Positions 13,246 through 23,669 of a stretch of DNA of 64,000 nucleotides are shown in pieces (position 1 is the first letter of the stretch; each line of letters opens with the position of its first letter). Below the pieces are notes generated by a model. It saw only the letters and a program-made list of their open reading frames with translations. It was not told the DNA's origin and made no database searches. The DNA is taken from NCBI GenBank assembly GCA_037903475.1, contig JBAJFG010000019.1, positions 806,001-870,000 on the forward strand, in the 5' to 3' direction. The position numbers were made by a program, and so were the translations under genes. The DNA comes from Ancylostoma caninum. Its lineage: Eukaryota > Nematoda > Chromadorea > Rhabditida > Ancylostomatidae.

Positions 13246-13461
13246 TTTAGTTGCAAACGAAGGGAATCGGATAGTCTTATGTTGAGTGTGTAGTGTGTTG
13301 ACAGGAGCTTTTTCCATTGTTTCTATATGTGCTTCTAGAGGTTTCTTTCCGAAAAAGGAGGCTTCACACGCGCTTTTTCTGATTCTGCTTGTGCACAGCC
13401 CGGGTGCATTTTCAAGACCACACGTAGTCAATGTGTTAGCGTACCCAGATTTACCCTTTAC
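13246..13461 (-). CDS. Internal exon, unrecognised Cys-containing protein
   Basis: A minus-strand exon of exactly 72 codons lies between acceptor AGTGGCAG and donor GTAAGC, phase 0 on both sides. The peptide is basic and Cys-containing (TTCGLENAPGLCTSRIRKSAC and FFGKKPLEAHIETMEKAP). It does not join the 14485-14683 exon directly because the phases clash, so at least one exon between them is missing. The family is not recognised. Confidence 0.5.
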
Positions 13462-14262
13462 CTGCCACTCATCAACAAGTCTGCCATGGGATTAGATCCA
13501 TGTGTATGAGCTTACCAATCTTTTCAATGACACATCCGGGCTCAGAATAAGGCTACAAATTCGAATTGGCCGAACATATACTTTGCTGAGAAGAATTTAG
13601 TATTTCCTGTGATGTTTCGAGAATTGAAAGTAGATGATAAGAAGAGAAATTGCTATCGATTTCTATCCCTTGAAACTCGAACAGCTCTCATTGTATCTGA
13701 CGTATGTAACTAAAAACACGTTTGAAAGTTCTTTTCAACTCTAATTACGAGAAATGAGGTCAGGTAAACGTCATCTATGTATATGTTTTGGGTGACGTAC
13801 ATATGGATTGTTTTGGAAGGACGAAGTATGTAACGTTGCAGATGTACCGAAAACAGCTCACTGGAACCCATATCTGTACGCCTTTCTCCTCAAAACATCT
13901 CATCTTAAGATCTGTTTATCAGTGTGTATGTGAAATTCAAGTTTATTATGTTGGATAACTGAGACTGACAGCGGGTTCAAATGGCTTAGTTTTTTTTGCT
14001 CAGCTTTAAATATTTATGTTCGTTACTTGTCAACGTACATGCCAGTAACTCTTTTATATCGAATTCTTTCCCGCGAAATTTCCTATATTTGAGCTGTCCG
14101 AATTGACGAGGTATTAATCATAACCATTCAGCTCCACGTTTTTTTTTTTGTTTTTGATGAGCTTCGGCGCGCCACAGCGCGACTTTCAAAGTGCTTTCGT
14201 TTTGGTCCTAGACATTGCTGCGTTCCATCGCTGTTCGCCTACCAGCAGGAGTGCGATTGATA

Positions 14263-14385
14263 ATGCGTAGTGTTGCATGTGAGTGTTTCCGACGCAGCAA
14301 GAGTACCCAGGGGAGGAGCGGCATTTCTGCTCACAAGTATATGTGGTCAAGGCCTCAAATTGTTGACATCTCCCTCGAGGACGGA
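14263..14385 (+). CDS. Possible first exon of the plus-strand 15-20 kb gene
   Basis: An ATG at 14263 starts a 41-codon frame whose N-terminus (MRSVACECFRRSKSTQGRSG) is basic, Ser/Arg-rich and free of acidic residues, like a mitochondrial presequence. A weak donor (GGA|GTTGCT) at 14386 would join it in phase 0 to the exon at 15267. Against it, a minus-strand exon lies inside the supposed intron and the frame also ends naturally at TAG 14395-14397. Confidence 0.25.
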
Positions 14386-14484
14386 GTTGCTAAGTAGATA
14401 ATGCCACGCAGAAGATGAACCACTGCTACAGCCGGCAGCGCTCCGGGAAGAAGGGCAGTGACCGGAAAACTATATGACTCTTAC

Positions 14485-14683
14485 CGATAAAGTCATCTAA
14501 AGTACATGGAAGCTTTGTGAAATCAACATTATATTGTTTTTCTTTTGAGCCCTTCTCCAGTGCTTCACCTCTTCTGACAGTAAAGTGCGATCCGTTTCTG
14601 GCATGTAGTTTGTTCCGACCTCCTATAGGGACCAGCACTTCTCGTTCTCTGAACTTTATGATTTCTGTATGCAAACAAAACTG
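14485..14683 (-). CDS. Internal exon, unrecognised protein
   Basis: A minus-strand exon has acceptor CTATTCCAG and donor G|GTAAGA, with 66 codons plus one base. The peptide is hydrophilic with charged and Gly-containing stretches (FREREVLVPIGGRNKLHARN and FTKLPCTLDDFI). It is probably the same transcript as the exon at 13246-13461, via an unseen connecting exon. A Helitron-like element sits immediately upstream in gene orientation (14706-15200). No family is recognised. Confidence 0.5.
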
Positions 14684-14705
14684 CTGGAATAGTTTCGAGA
14701 AAAAT

Positions 14706-15200
14706 CTGTATATATAAAAGTGAAAGTTTGTGTGTGTATGTATGTATGCAATGAGTAGAAATCGTGGGGGATGAACCGATCTGGACCAAATTTTGCATGT
14801 AGGTCCGTCAGGGGCCGGCGAAGGTTATAGGCTACATCTCGCTGAAGATTCTCGATCAGCTTGTCATTTATATCGATTTCATTGATTTTTCGCAATTTTT
14901 GCCGAGGGTCTGGCTAGGACGTGCCTAATAGGGTTCCTCAATACGCTGAACACGGATATGATAACCATTTTGTGCCAAAATATCGATTTATTGATTTAAA
15001 TGATTTTTCTATTTTTCCCTAGGGGTCAGTGAAAACGACTTTTTCGTTTGGGAAAAAAGGTCACTGATATTATCTAACATGATGGTCACCGAAATGATGA
15101 GCACTTCGAGTCAGTGTATTAGTATCACTAACAACCCGCATCCATGTTAAAAGCCGAGGTGATAAAGCCCCCGAGCGAAGCCGGGTATGCCACCTAGTAT
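14706..15200 (+). mobile_element. Helitron-like non-autonomous element, copy A
   Basis: It starts with TATATAAAAGTGAAAG followed by a GT-rich run. It ends with a subterminal hairpin (CCCGAGCGAAGCCGGG, about 15170-15186) and a terminal CTAG|T (15195-15199). A 3' hairpin plus CTRR-T and no terminal inverted repeats is the hallmark of Helitrons. The same 5' start and hairpin-type 3' end occur in opposite orientation at 36358-37470. No Rep/helicase frame is present. Confidence 0.5.
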
Positions 15201-15266
15201 TCCATAAAATATGGTTTTGAACTTCGAATTGTTTTCGTTGGAGGAAGTGAGGATAATTCATTGCAG

Positions 15267-18200
15267 AGCTTTGCTCGTGCTCAGCGAGCCCAGTCTCGAA
15301 ATGTGGCTGCTTATCGTACGGAGCTGGCTACACTCCTACGCATTTCACGGAAGAAGGTGTCAGCGTTCCCGGCACACTTGCTTTCTGCTCGACCAGAAGT
15401 GCCCAGAAATCCCTTTGCACTTTCACGCGTGGATCCGCAAGGTTTGTAGTGCCTTCAAATTGTTTTTGCTAGCTTTTTTTATGAAGCATGACTCACGGAG
15501 AAGAAACTCCCTAGTGATTAACTCTTCCAAGTGCAGATAGCGTCTCACCAATATGAAACGTTTTCCTTACATCCTTGAAAGTGTAATGGAAGACTCTGGG
15601 AGCACTTTGCTGCTCTAATCCGCGAATGGCACTACTTCAGAAATTCTCCGAAATTTCCATGGGCGCTCTTCATTTACTTCCTCTTTACATGGAGAGCCGA
15701 GACAATGTATGGGAGAGAAAGCAGAGAAGTGGAAATGAGGACAGGGAAGGGAGGAGGGTGGAGTGATAGGAAGTCATATAGACGCGTAAAGTTGAGGAGC
15801 GGAAGAAGAATTCTTGACGTTTTTGTGAACATTAGGTGGTGCGGAAATAGCTTTTCACACGTAATCATAACTTTGTTAGCTCACCGAACTATCTTCAAGC
15901 AACCGATCTGGACCAAATGCTGATAGACATTCGTGAGAACATGCGTGTTAACTCATGTCTTTTTCTGATGAAAGAATGTTTGTTGCATTGAGTTACAGGG
16001 GTATCAGAAAGTTTCCGGCCTGGACCACTTGCAGATTAGCTACCGCTGTGAAATTTTAAAGGCAATGAATATGCATCCCTGGAAGACCAAAACACTCTTC
16101 ACGTTGCCATTTCATTTGACTTACCCAATTTTATAGGAATTTTGATCACCCGAATTTAAACACCGAACTTCGACTCTTTTTCGCTATTTGTTTTGTTCCG
16201 CTGAAGTGGCGTTTCAGAATTTCTCACGGATTCTAGTAGCTAGTCCCTAGGCCCCGTATAGGAACTGACTGAATTAGCGAAATGCATTCGCATTGTCATG
16301 AAGCAATGCAATTTTGTGAAAAAGGATAACTCATTGAATAGCCTGAATTCTGTGGTTGAATTTCTGCAGTCAGTTTTCTTGATGCGCTTCCGAAAGGGGA
16401 GGAACAAAGTAGCGTTATAATAATCCACTTCAATGACATTTACATACAGGTGGTTAGGTGACAAGATCTTTTCTCTATTACAGAAAACTTTGGGCTAGAC
16501 GATTTCAGCCCCGCTTCCGTGATCGATCGCACTGAACTCAGAGATCTGCCCGTCCTGACCCAGTACTCCGCGCTTGGGACTTCAAATCTTGGCAATGAAT
16601 TTGCCACTTATCGTCAGTCAAAACATTACTGAATGTCCTTTCTGCTTTCTACAAAACTCCCAAAAATCTTCTTTGAATATTCAACTGGAATTTTCTTGTT
16701 GAACGCCGAAAAGGTTTTAGAGACACAATGTTCTACGAGAGTTAAAATTGTTAAATGGTAGCCCAGAAAATTTCCAAAAGAAGTTTTGAATAGCTTATGT
16801 CCTTATACACTTTGTGCTCCTAAAGTCTGTCTGCGATGTTCAATAATTTTTTCTACAGCGGCAGCAATCTGCCTTCGTCTTGTCTCTGCTCGTAGATCAG
16901 AGGTCGCTCAGTTTCTGACCGTCTGTCACTCCAATGAAAATATTGAGTTCCAAAATTTTATCTGAGAATGCTAGAGGACTTCCTCTTCGTTTAGAATTCA
17001 GGGGCGGATTTAGATCCTGTTCAATAAATTTCGTTTACAAAACGAAAATTCGTCGGTTTCTTCCCGCTGGATACAGATTTTTTGAACGACAACCATGCCT
17101 TGGCTTGGATAAAGCGTTCCTATTTCTGGGAAATTCAACGAAATTCCATGAAACTTTGCAGATTAACATGAAAGGCTTTACCCTACATGATGCTCTCAAA
17201 ACAGTACTGAAATATGGAACAGGCAAGCGGAGGCCGGAAACTTTTTGATACCCCTGTAAATGATGGTTGTGTATGCTATCGAGCTTCAGGCTTAAAATAT
17301 TCTCTGCCCAAGCATTTATAGTTGCAATTCGGGCAGATAGCAGGAACCACCACTGTTTTCACACAAACGGGGGGGGGGGGGTGCTCCTACCTGCCACCCG
17401 TCGTTTTCCATGTGAAATGATGAATAGTCTCACCTTTCTGAAAAAAGTGGGTGACCAGTCTAGTTAATCCAGACGGCTAATGCCTTCGAAATTGCAGGCT
17501 TAATAATTTACTCCATTGAAGTCGACTGCGCCAGTGGTTTTTGTCGGCGAGTAGCAGTGCCACTGGTTTCCAGTTAAGGGCAATTTCGTCGTTTGTAGAT
17601 TGCCAGCTTTTGTTGAGCTCTTCATACGGGATTCCTGCTATCTCACCTCAGCTCTTCTTTTCATATGATACTGTCTAGTATTGCTTGTTTAGTTTAGTTA
17701 TCTTAGAGTTCGGTACGTCTTTGGGAGTAATAAATACACGAATGAACGAATAAGTAAGCAAGTAAATAAATAAATATTCCCACGATTGGCGGTGGATTTC
17801 ACTATTTCAGTAGGTAGCAAAGCTGGGTCGTAACCATGTGCTACAGAGACATCTTATGCAGTAGTACTAATATTTGCTAGTTAATGTCTAGTACCAAAGT
17901 AAATCGATATCTTAATGCTGATTGATGTGGTATCGTACTTATCTACGCGTGGCTTAGCCCCCGCCTGTCCAAATAAGTAAAATAGACTATTGAAACTGGA
18001 GTTAATCTCATCACATTCATCAGTGTTTATTCTCACTCCCCGTTTTCCAGATGAGTCCGGTAGTCCATTCTCGACATCTCCAATTTTAGTCAGCACATTG
18101 CCAATAGTCTCGCAAGAAACATCTGTCCTTGAAGCTCTCTTGGTAAATCCACTTTTCCGACTTTCATTGGCCTTTGGTTGAGCTATATGGCCGGTCATTT

Positions 18201-19937
18201 GCATTTGTTTTGGCTTTACTATCAGCACCGATTCTGAGTGCTGCTGTCTCAGGCCAATTCACTGTAGCAGACAATTACAGAATAATCTGCTTCTACACCA
18301 TGCAGGATTAGAGGAAGAGACAATATACGCGTATGGCGAAGTGGAATTCGTCACCTTTCTGAGTGCTTTGTGAGTATTTTTGACCCCTTCGCGAAGCTAG
18401 CAGCGCGCAGGAGTGAGTCCGAGTAGTTTCTGTTGGCAATCGCATTGCGAGAGGACTTGTTGATAAGATGTGATTCATCCTAGTTCATTACTAGGCAAAT
18501 TGGAGATTAGAAGATCGTTTGAACCAAATCAAACATGAATGGTGTGAATATCAGGTTTCAAAGCTGCTACGATTTGATTCTATCTGTTCGAGCTCCGGCG
18601 ACCTTTTGTTGTAGAAGTGTTTTCGGAGCATCACTGAACATGATATTCCTGCGAAAGCGCTTCTCTTGATTGCCTATTTTGTTTAGTGATTTGATGAAAT
18701 CTGGCTGTATTCCTGTTGATAGGTCCCTTTTGTGATGGACTTTTTGCGTGACGAAGATGAAAATCAGAGCAACCTTTCCTTTTTTTTCTATATTTTCATT
18801 ATTTCAGTTTCTAAAGCTTTATTCTCAGTTTTCTTTATGTTTGCTAATTTTTATTCGCTAAATCATTATAGAGTCATGCTATTGTTCAAGCTTAGAATGG
18901 TCTGATCATGATTGGTTTCTTTGACTTATTCGGAGAACTGAAGCTCACGCAGTTGTAGCAACTGCCTTTGGATGTTACATCAATACATACTATGAATTTC
19001 AGCACAGTATCTCACCTCTTGGCGTCGGTTGATCCTCGGCTATCCTTTATGGCTCATTCATGTCGAAGAAATTCCGAACTGTTCTTCAAATTGTTCAATA
19101 TTGAGTGAGTTGCTCATCCGTTTCACGTCCTTTCTAAGAATAAGAGGGGTTGCAGCGAGAAGTGTGCGCCGTTTCTTTACACCTTAGCTGAAGCTGTTTT
19201 CCCCGTGGAGTTTGGCACAGCTTGATTACGGCATATTTTTATTGTTCCATCGTACTTTCATCAGGTTGCTTCGAGTAGAGGGATTTTCACGTCGTTCCTT
19301 CATTCCTCCCATAAGTATGCCAAAGCCTATACCTCATGAGAAGAAACTGAAAGAGGTGAGACTTTTGCTTCAACAACATCACATTCTCACCTAAACCTAC
19401 ATTCATTCAGCTGAACATAGTGAATGGTATGCTCTACGCAACTGCTGTAAGACCACTCCGAGGCGTGACGTTAGGTGATGTCGACGTCGGCGCCTGCAGC
19501 GACGCAGACGCGGCACTGGATGCTCGATGTTTGTTGGCGTTCGCTTACTGGTCGAATCTCGTCGGCAAGCAACCAGCGTCGAAGAAAGTGTGCAAAGTTT
19601 TGGGGTATGTTTGGTAGCTATTCACAGTCCTTTCATAGATGCTGTTGCGATATGACGAATGAAAATCTTGTTTCAAGAAGAGGAACGTCATTGCGTCTTC
19701 ATAACTTATAATACTCTTCATCTGCAATGCTGTCCAGGTGTAACAGCTGGCATTTTAAGGGAACTCTGTCCTGAATCTGCTTCTGCTGCACTGCAAAAAG
19801 TTGACGGTGCTTGCTCAATTGGAACGACATCAAGTGAAGATATAGAACGAGCTTTTCTGGCGGCGAGGGAAGAACTGGAACGCACGAGCGGTTTTGCGAA
19901 ATACAAAGAGGTCATATCAAAGAAAATAAGTGTATGA
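15267..19937 (+). CDS. Multi-exon gene, conserved-looking protein of unknown function
   Basis: Plus-strand exons: 15267-15441 (phase 0 in, 1 out; basic, Ala/Arg-rich), 18051-18142 (acceptor GTTTTCCAG, GTAAAT donor), 19003-19104 (acceptor ATTTCAG, donor GTGAGT), 19265-19355, 19411-19604 (donor GTATGT) and 19738-19937 (stop TGA 19935-19937). Exons 19003-19104 / 19265-19355 / 19411-19604 join in perfect phase. One exon between 18142 and 19003 is still needed. The protein has no recognised domain: an Arg-rich N-part, a Cys/Asp-containing middle (CSDADAALDARCLLAFAYW) and a helical charged C-terminus (IERAFLAAREELERTSG). The junction 19604/19738 is off by one base, at a run of four G. A Tc1/mariner-type element occupies the first intron. 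Confidence 0.55.
15996..17256. mobile_element. Tc1/mariner-type element, 1261 bp
   Basis: Inverted ends CAGGGGTATCA(G/A)AAAGTTT.. are flanked on both sides by TA (15994-15995 and 17257-17258). The size fits a full-length Tc1/mariner element. No recognisable transposase motif was seen in any frame, so it is either very degenerate or non-autonomous. A short relic of the same end (TTTTTGATACCCCT) recurs near 30987. Confidence 0.6.
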
Positions 19938-21013
19938 CTTGTGAATGTCACGGATTTGCACCACTCACTTTTTACCAACTGTTGCTTTAATTGTTCGAGT
20001 TACTCATGTTTATGTCCTTGTCATTTGTTTCCGGTTGTAATGCTGCTATTTTATCACTTATGGTGCATTGGGATCAGGGATGAGCGGAACTCCAGTTGAG
20101 ATGTTCGGATGTCCTTGAATTCTGGCGTCATAAAAGCCTCTCACCTCTAGATTCTTTAACAGTTGTCAGTAGCTGAGTCATATCAACTCATACTTAGTTT
20201 CTGCTGTTTTTGCACCTCCAAATCTGCCATACTTCGAACCTCTCCCCAATTCGATATCTCCGAATTTCCTGTCTTCCGCAGTACTTCCGCTTATCTCTGA
20301 TTGGGATGCCCTCGACCGATCTTTGCGGTACTTACTCCCCTTCCCACCGCCTCACCTCCCCACCATATCGTTCTCTTTAAAATGTGTCATGGTCGACCGT
20401 TACCTGTAAAGCTATATCTAAAATGTTGATCAATGATAGACGTGGTATAGATAACGATAGGAGGAAGGAGGAGCGTTGCAGAAATCAGCCAGCTCCGTCC
20501 GAATAGAATGTTTATAATGTACATAGTTTATTCCAATACTTAACTGTTTCGTAACTTTTGTTCTTAAATTCAACTAGTTAGTTGGTTATCTACTGCAATA
20601 TTTTTGCAATACCGACCACGTATTTTCTCAATTTTTTGACCTCTTAGCAAATAAATTTCTTGACCCCATTTCCTTTGCTGAGAAAAAACTCTGCACTCCA
20701 AAAATGTGAAAGTTCATTGATCCATTGGACCGCCGTTTTAGTGGTAATTGTCAGAGGGGAAGTTTCATTGAATTTCACCAGGTGCGAAAAATTCACAAGT
20801 TTTCTGCCACAGACAACATGCAACTAACCAATAATGGATAGTCATTTAGAAAGAGGTATGTACAATACAGCTCACGGCATGTCGAAAACCGACGGTCGCT
20901 CCGCGGAATCACTGTCACTCAAAGTCGCTTTGCCATAACTCCCTTAGGACTGAATCAGAACCCAATCAAAGCGATTTAGTCTAATCCATATATCGATTGG
21001 TGATTGCTGTGTA
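19938..21013. other. 3' flank of the 15-20 kb gene, no further gene seen
   Basis: It contains no supported exon. An AATAAA occurs at about 20650, far from the stop codon. Nothing else was recognised. Confidence 0.3.
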
Positions 21014-23669
21014 CAGGGTGCGCCATAAATTCTTGCACACCGTATTTAGTACCACCACAGCAGCGGAATTCAACGCAATGGTATGACCTCTGTGGCCGGA
21101 CTAAGCACAACCGACGCATTAGTACTAGCTGCCACGAGTACACGCTTACTAGCACTGGCTAGTAACGGCACTGGCTTTTCTCGCTGCGACAATGGCATCG
21201 ACTATCGTCTTTCTCGCTCCCAACGCGGCCTGGATGTCTACGGCATGAGCAAGATGCTAGTGTCCAAATCCACGGTCTTGTGTTTCTCTTCATTAATGGT
21301 AACGTCGCATCCGTTATATTGTAGGCAGCTTCTTCTTTGACCATCTCGAATAACGGGGTTTTGTCCCTGACAGGGCAGCGGTGTCGCACCATACACACAG
21401 TTCATGATTCTTGACACCTCGGAGATTTGCGTTGAAGATTGGCGAAGCAGGCAGACGTGAAATGTTCTCGTAAGTTGGGTGTGCCGTCGATAGAGCCTTT
21501 GTTAGACAGACGTAGATGAGGATAGCATGACCGTTGCCCGCTCGTTGGCCAAACTTCTTCGTAACTTTTTCGAAAGCGCGGCTGGCCCAGGCGAAGGCAT
21601 CGAATGAAACGAAGAGGAGCTTGCATTCCGACTCAAGAGTAGAACGTAGAGACTGACTGCGGAAGGGAGGCGTCACGAACTCTTTTACCCAGCTTCGGTG
21701 TTCTCGTCTTTGGGGATAAGCACTGTAGAGCCAGGGTCCAAATTCTCCAAGTTGACCAGTCATTTCGACTAGGAATAGAGCGATGATCGACGCAACCATA
21801 CTGGTGGTCAAAATCTCGGCTCCTTAAAAACGACGATACTTGAAATGATCGAGATCTATTCATAAATGAACATCGACGTGATTAATTCCGCTCATCAAAA
21901 TTCTGCTCTCGCGGTTGCAGCGCTGCGGACTTAACAGTACGCGAATGTCAAGATTAATTGGTCTGACAGCAGTTGCTTCCATTAATAGTTGCTCTACCAT
22001 TTGCTACTTACCTACAGCATGTTCAAATATGGTCAATTCGACATAATACCGAATGTCCGCACAATCTCTTCTTACGAACTCTTCGAGCACGCGTTCCTTC
22101 TGGCTCCAAGGACCTTTACCGGTTGTCGTGGCTTGAAACGAACTTAGTAGGTGGTTGGCGAATATCGCGGATGACTTGCGTACTTGCTGTTGATAGGCCC
22201 ATAATGACTGTCTTACCATGTACCGGTGTTGAGGCCCTTAAAGGCAAGGTCCGGTCAAAATCTCGCCCACCCAGGTTTTTTTTTTTGCTCTCTGGAATCC
22301 AAACCATATGAGTAGCATGTACGTCAAGTTTGAGACCTCGGTATAAGCTCTATCGCTAGAAATAGGACAAAACGTCCAAGGATTACGGTAGCCGTGAGAA
22401 AACGCGGACGGACCACTGGTCCTTCGTATATGAATTTTTTCCTACGACGCCCCATTAGACAGGATGTAGGGCGCGCTGTATAACGTCATTTGAGAGCACG
22501 GATGCCGCAAACCCGCAAACGACGTACCGAAATTGGTGGATGGAAAGCATTTGTTCTGGGACTTCTTCAGAGATTTTTCTAGAGTTTTCGTCCAAGGCGT
22601 CGCCGTGGGCTACGAATCCAATGGAAATTCGGGAGATGGAATTTTGCCCGGACTCTGCCTTTAAAGGAATTTCTTTAGGTGGGCCACTGTAAAACGGCGC
22701 GATGCTGCTCGTTCAACTTCTCGATCTTCTCTCTAGTTACGCTGTTTAGGTGGCAAACGAGAAAATTGGCTTTCCCGTGCGACGTTGAAGTTGCGCTCCT
22801 CACCCATGATATCATCAAGCTAACGTAGCCGCAAAGACTCGGGTGGCGTCCTTATCCAACCCCATGAAAGGAGAAATCCTTGGTATCGACATATCCGTCG
22901 GTATGTCCGAGTTTTGATGAGCGGAATTACTCAGTCGATGTTCATTTACAATGAATAGATCTCGGTCCTTTCAAGTATCGTCGTTTTTAAGGAGCCGAGA
23001 TTTTGACCACCAGTATGGTTGCGTCGATCATCGCTCTATTCCTAGTCGAAATGACTGGTCAACTTGGAGAATTTGGACCCTGGCTCTACAGTGCTTATCC
23101 CCAAAGACGAAAACACCGAAGCCAGGTAAAAGAGTTCGTGACGCCTCCCTTCCGCAGTCAGTCTCTACGTTCTACTCTGAGTCGGAATGCAAGCTCCTCT
23201 ACGTTTCATTCGATGCCTTCGCCTGAGCCAGCCGCGCTTTCGAAAAAATTACGAAGAAATTTGGCCAACGAGTGGGCAACGGTCATGCTATCCTCATCTG
23301 CGTTTGTCTAACAAAGGCTCTATCGACGGCACACCCAACTTACGAGAACATTTCACGTCTGCCTGCGTTTACCAATCTTCAACGCAAATCTTCGAGGCGT
23401 CAACAATCATGAACCGTGTGTATGGTGCGACACCGCTGCCCTGTCAGGGACAAAACCCCGTTATTCGAGATGGTCAAAGAAGAAGCTGCCTACAATGTAA
23501 TGGATGCGACGTTACCATTAATGAAGAGAAACACAAGACCGTGGATCTAGACACTAGCACCTTGCCTATGCCGTAGACATCTAGGCCGCCTTGGCAGCGG
23601 GAAAGACGATAGTCGATGCCATTGTCGCAGCTACTAAAAACGGTGTGCAAGAACTTATGGCGCACCCTG
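21014..23669. mobile_element. Large foldback element with TA target duplication (2.66 kb)
   Basis: The ends CAGGGTGCGCCATAA are inverted and flanked by TA (21012-21013, 23670-23671). Long inverted arms (about 21014-21925 and 22907-23669) are nearly identical, so the same peptide frames appear once on each strand (21633-21863 minus, 22951-23226 plus). The left arm carries about 135 bp extra near 21045-21180. The arms are open over up to 165 codons but give no recognisable protein; they may be a captured fragment. The terminal sequence is mariner-like. Confidence 0.75.
22242..22660. mobile_element. TTAA-flanked MITE nested in the foldback
   Basis: TTAA occurs at 22238-22241 and 22661-22664. 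The ends AGGCAAGGTCCGG and its inverted counterpart CCGGACTCTGCCT are evident. It lies in the loop of the 21014-23669 element, so it inserted after, or was carried by, that element. It is 419 bp, like the other family members. Confidence 0.6.

Noticed and set aside
15211..15540. ATG-started plus-strand frame of 109 codons
   Set aside because: It overlaps the splice-supported exon 15267-15441 in another frame, begins directly at the border of a Helitron-like element and has unlikely composition.
17881..18257. Minus-strand open frame of over 115 codons with protein-like composition
   Set aside because: The plus strand has a better supported exon here (18051-18142, acceptor GTTTTCCAG, phase matching the previous exon), so the minus frame is probably a shadow. 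A retroelement gag-like origin was considered but no motif supports it.
21314..23576. 165- and 129-codon frames taken as genes
   Set aside because: They are duplicated on the two arms of one foldback element and have no recognised domain or splice context. They are treated as part of the element.
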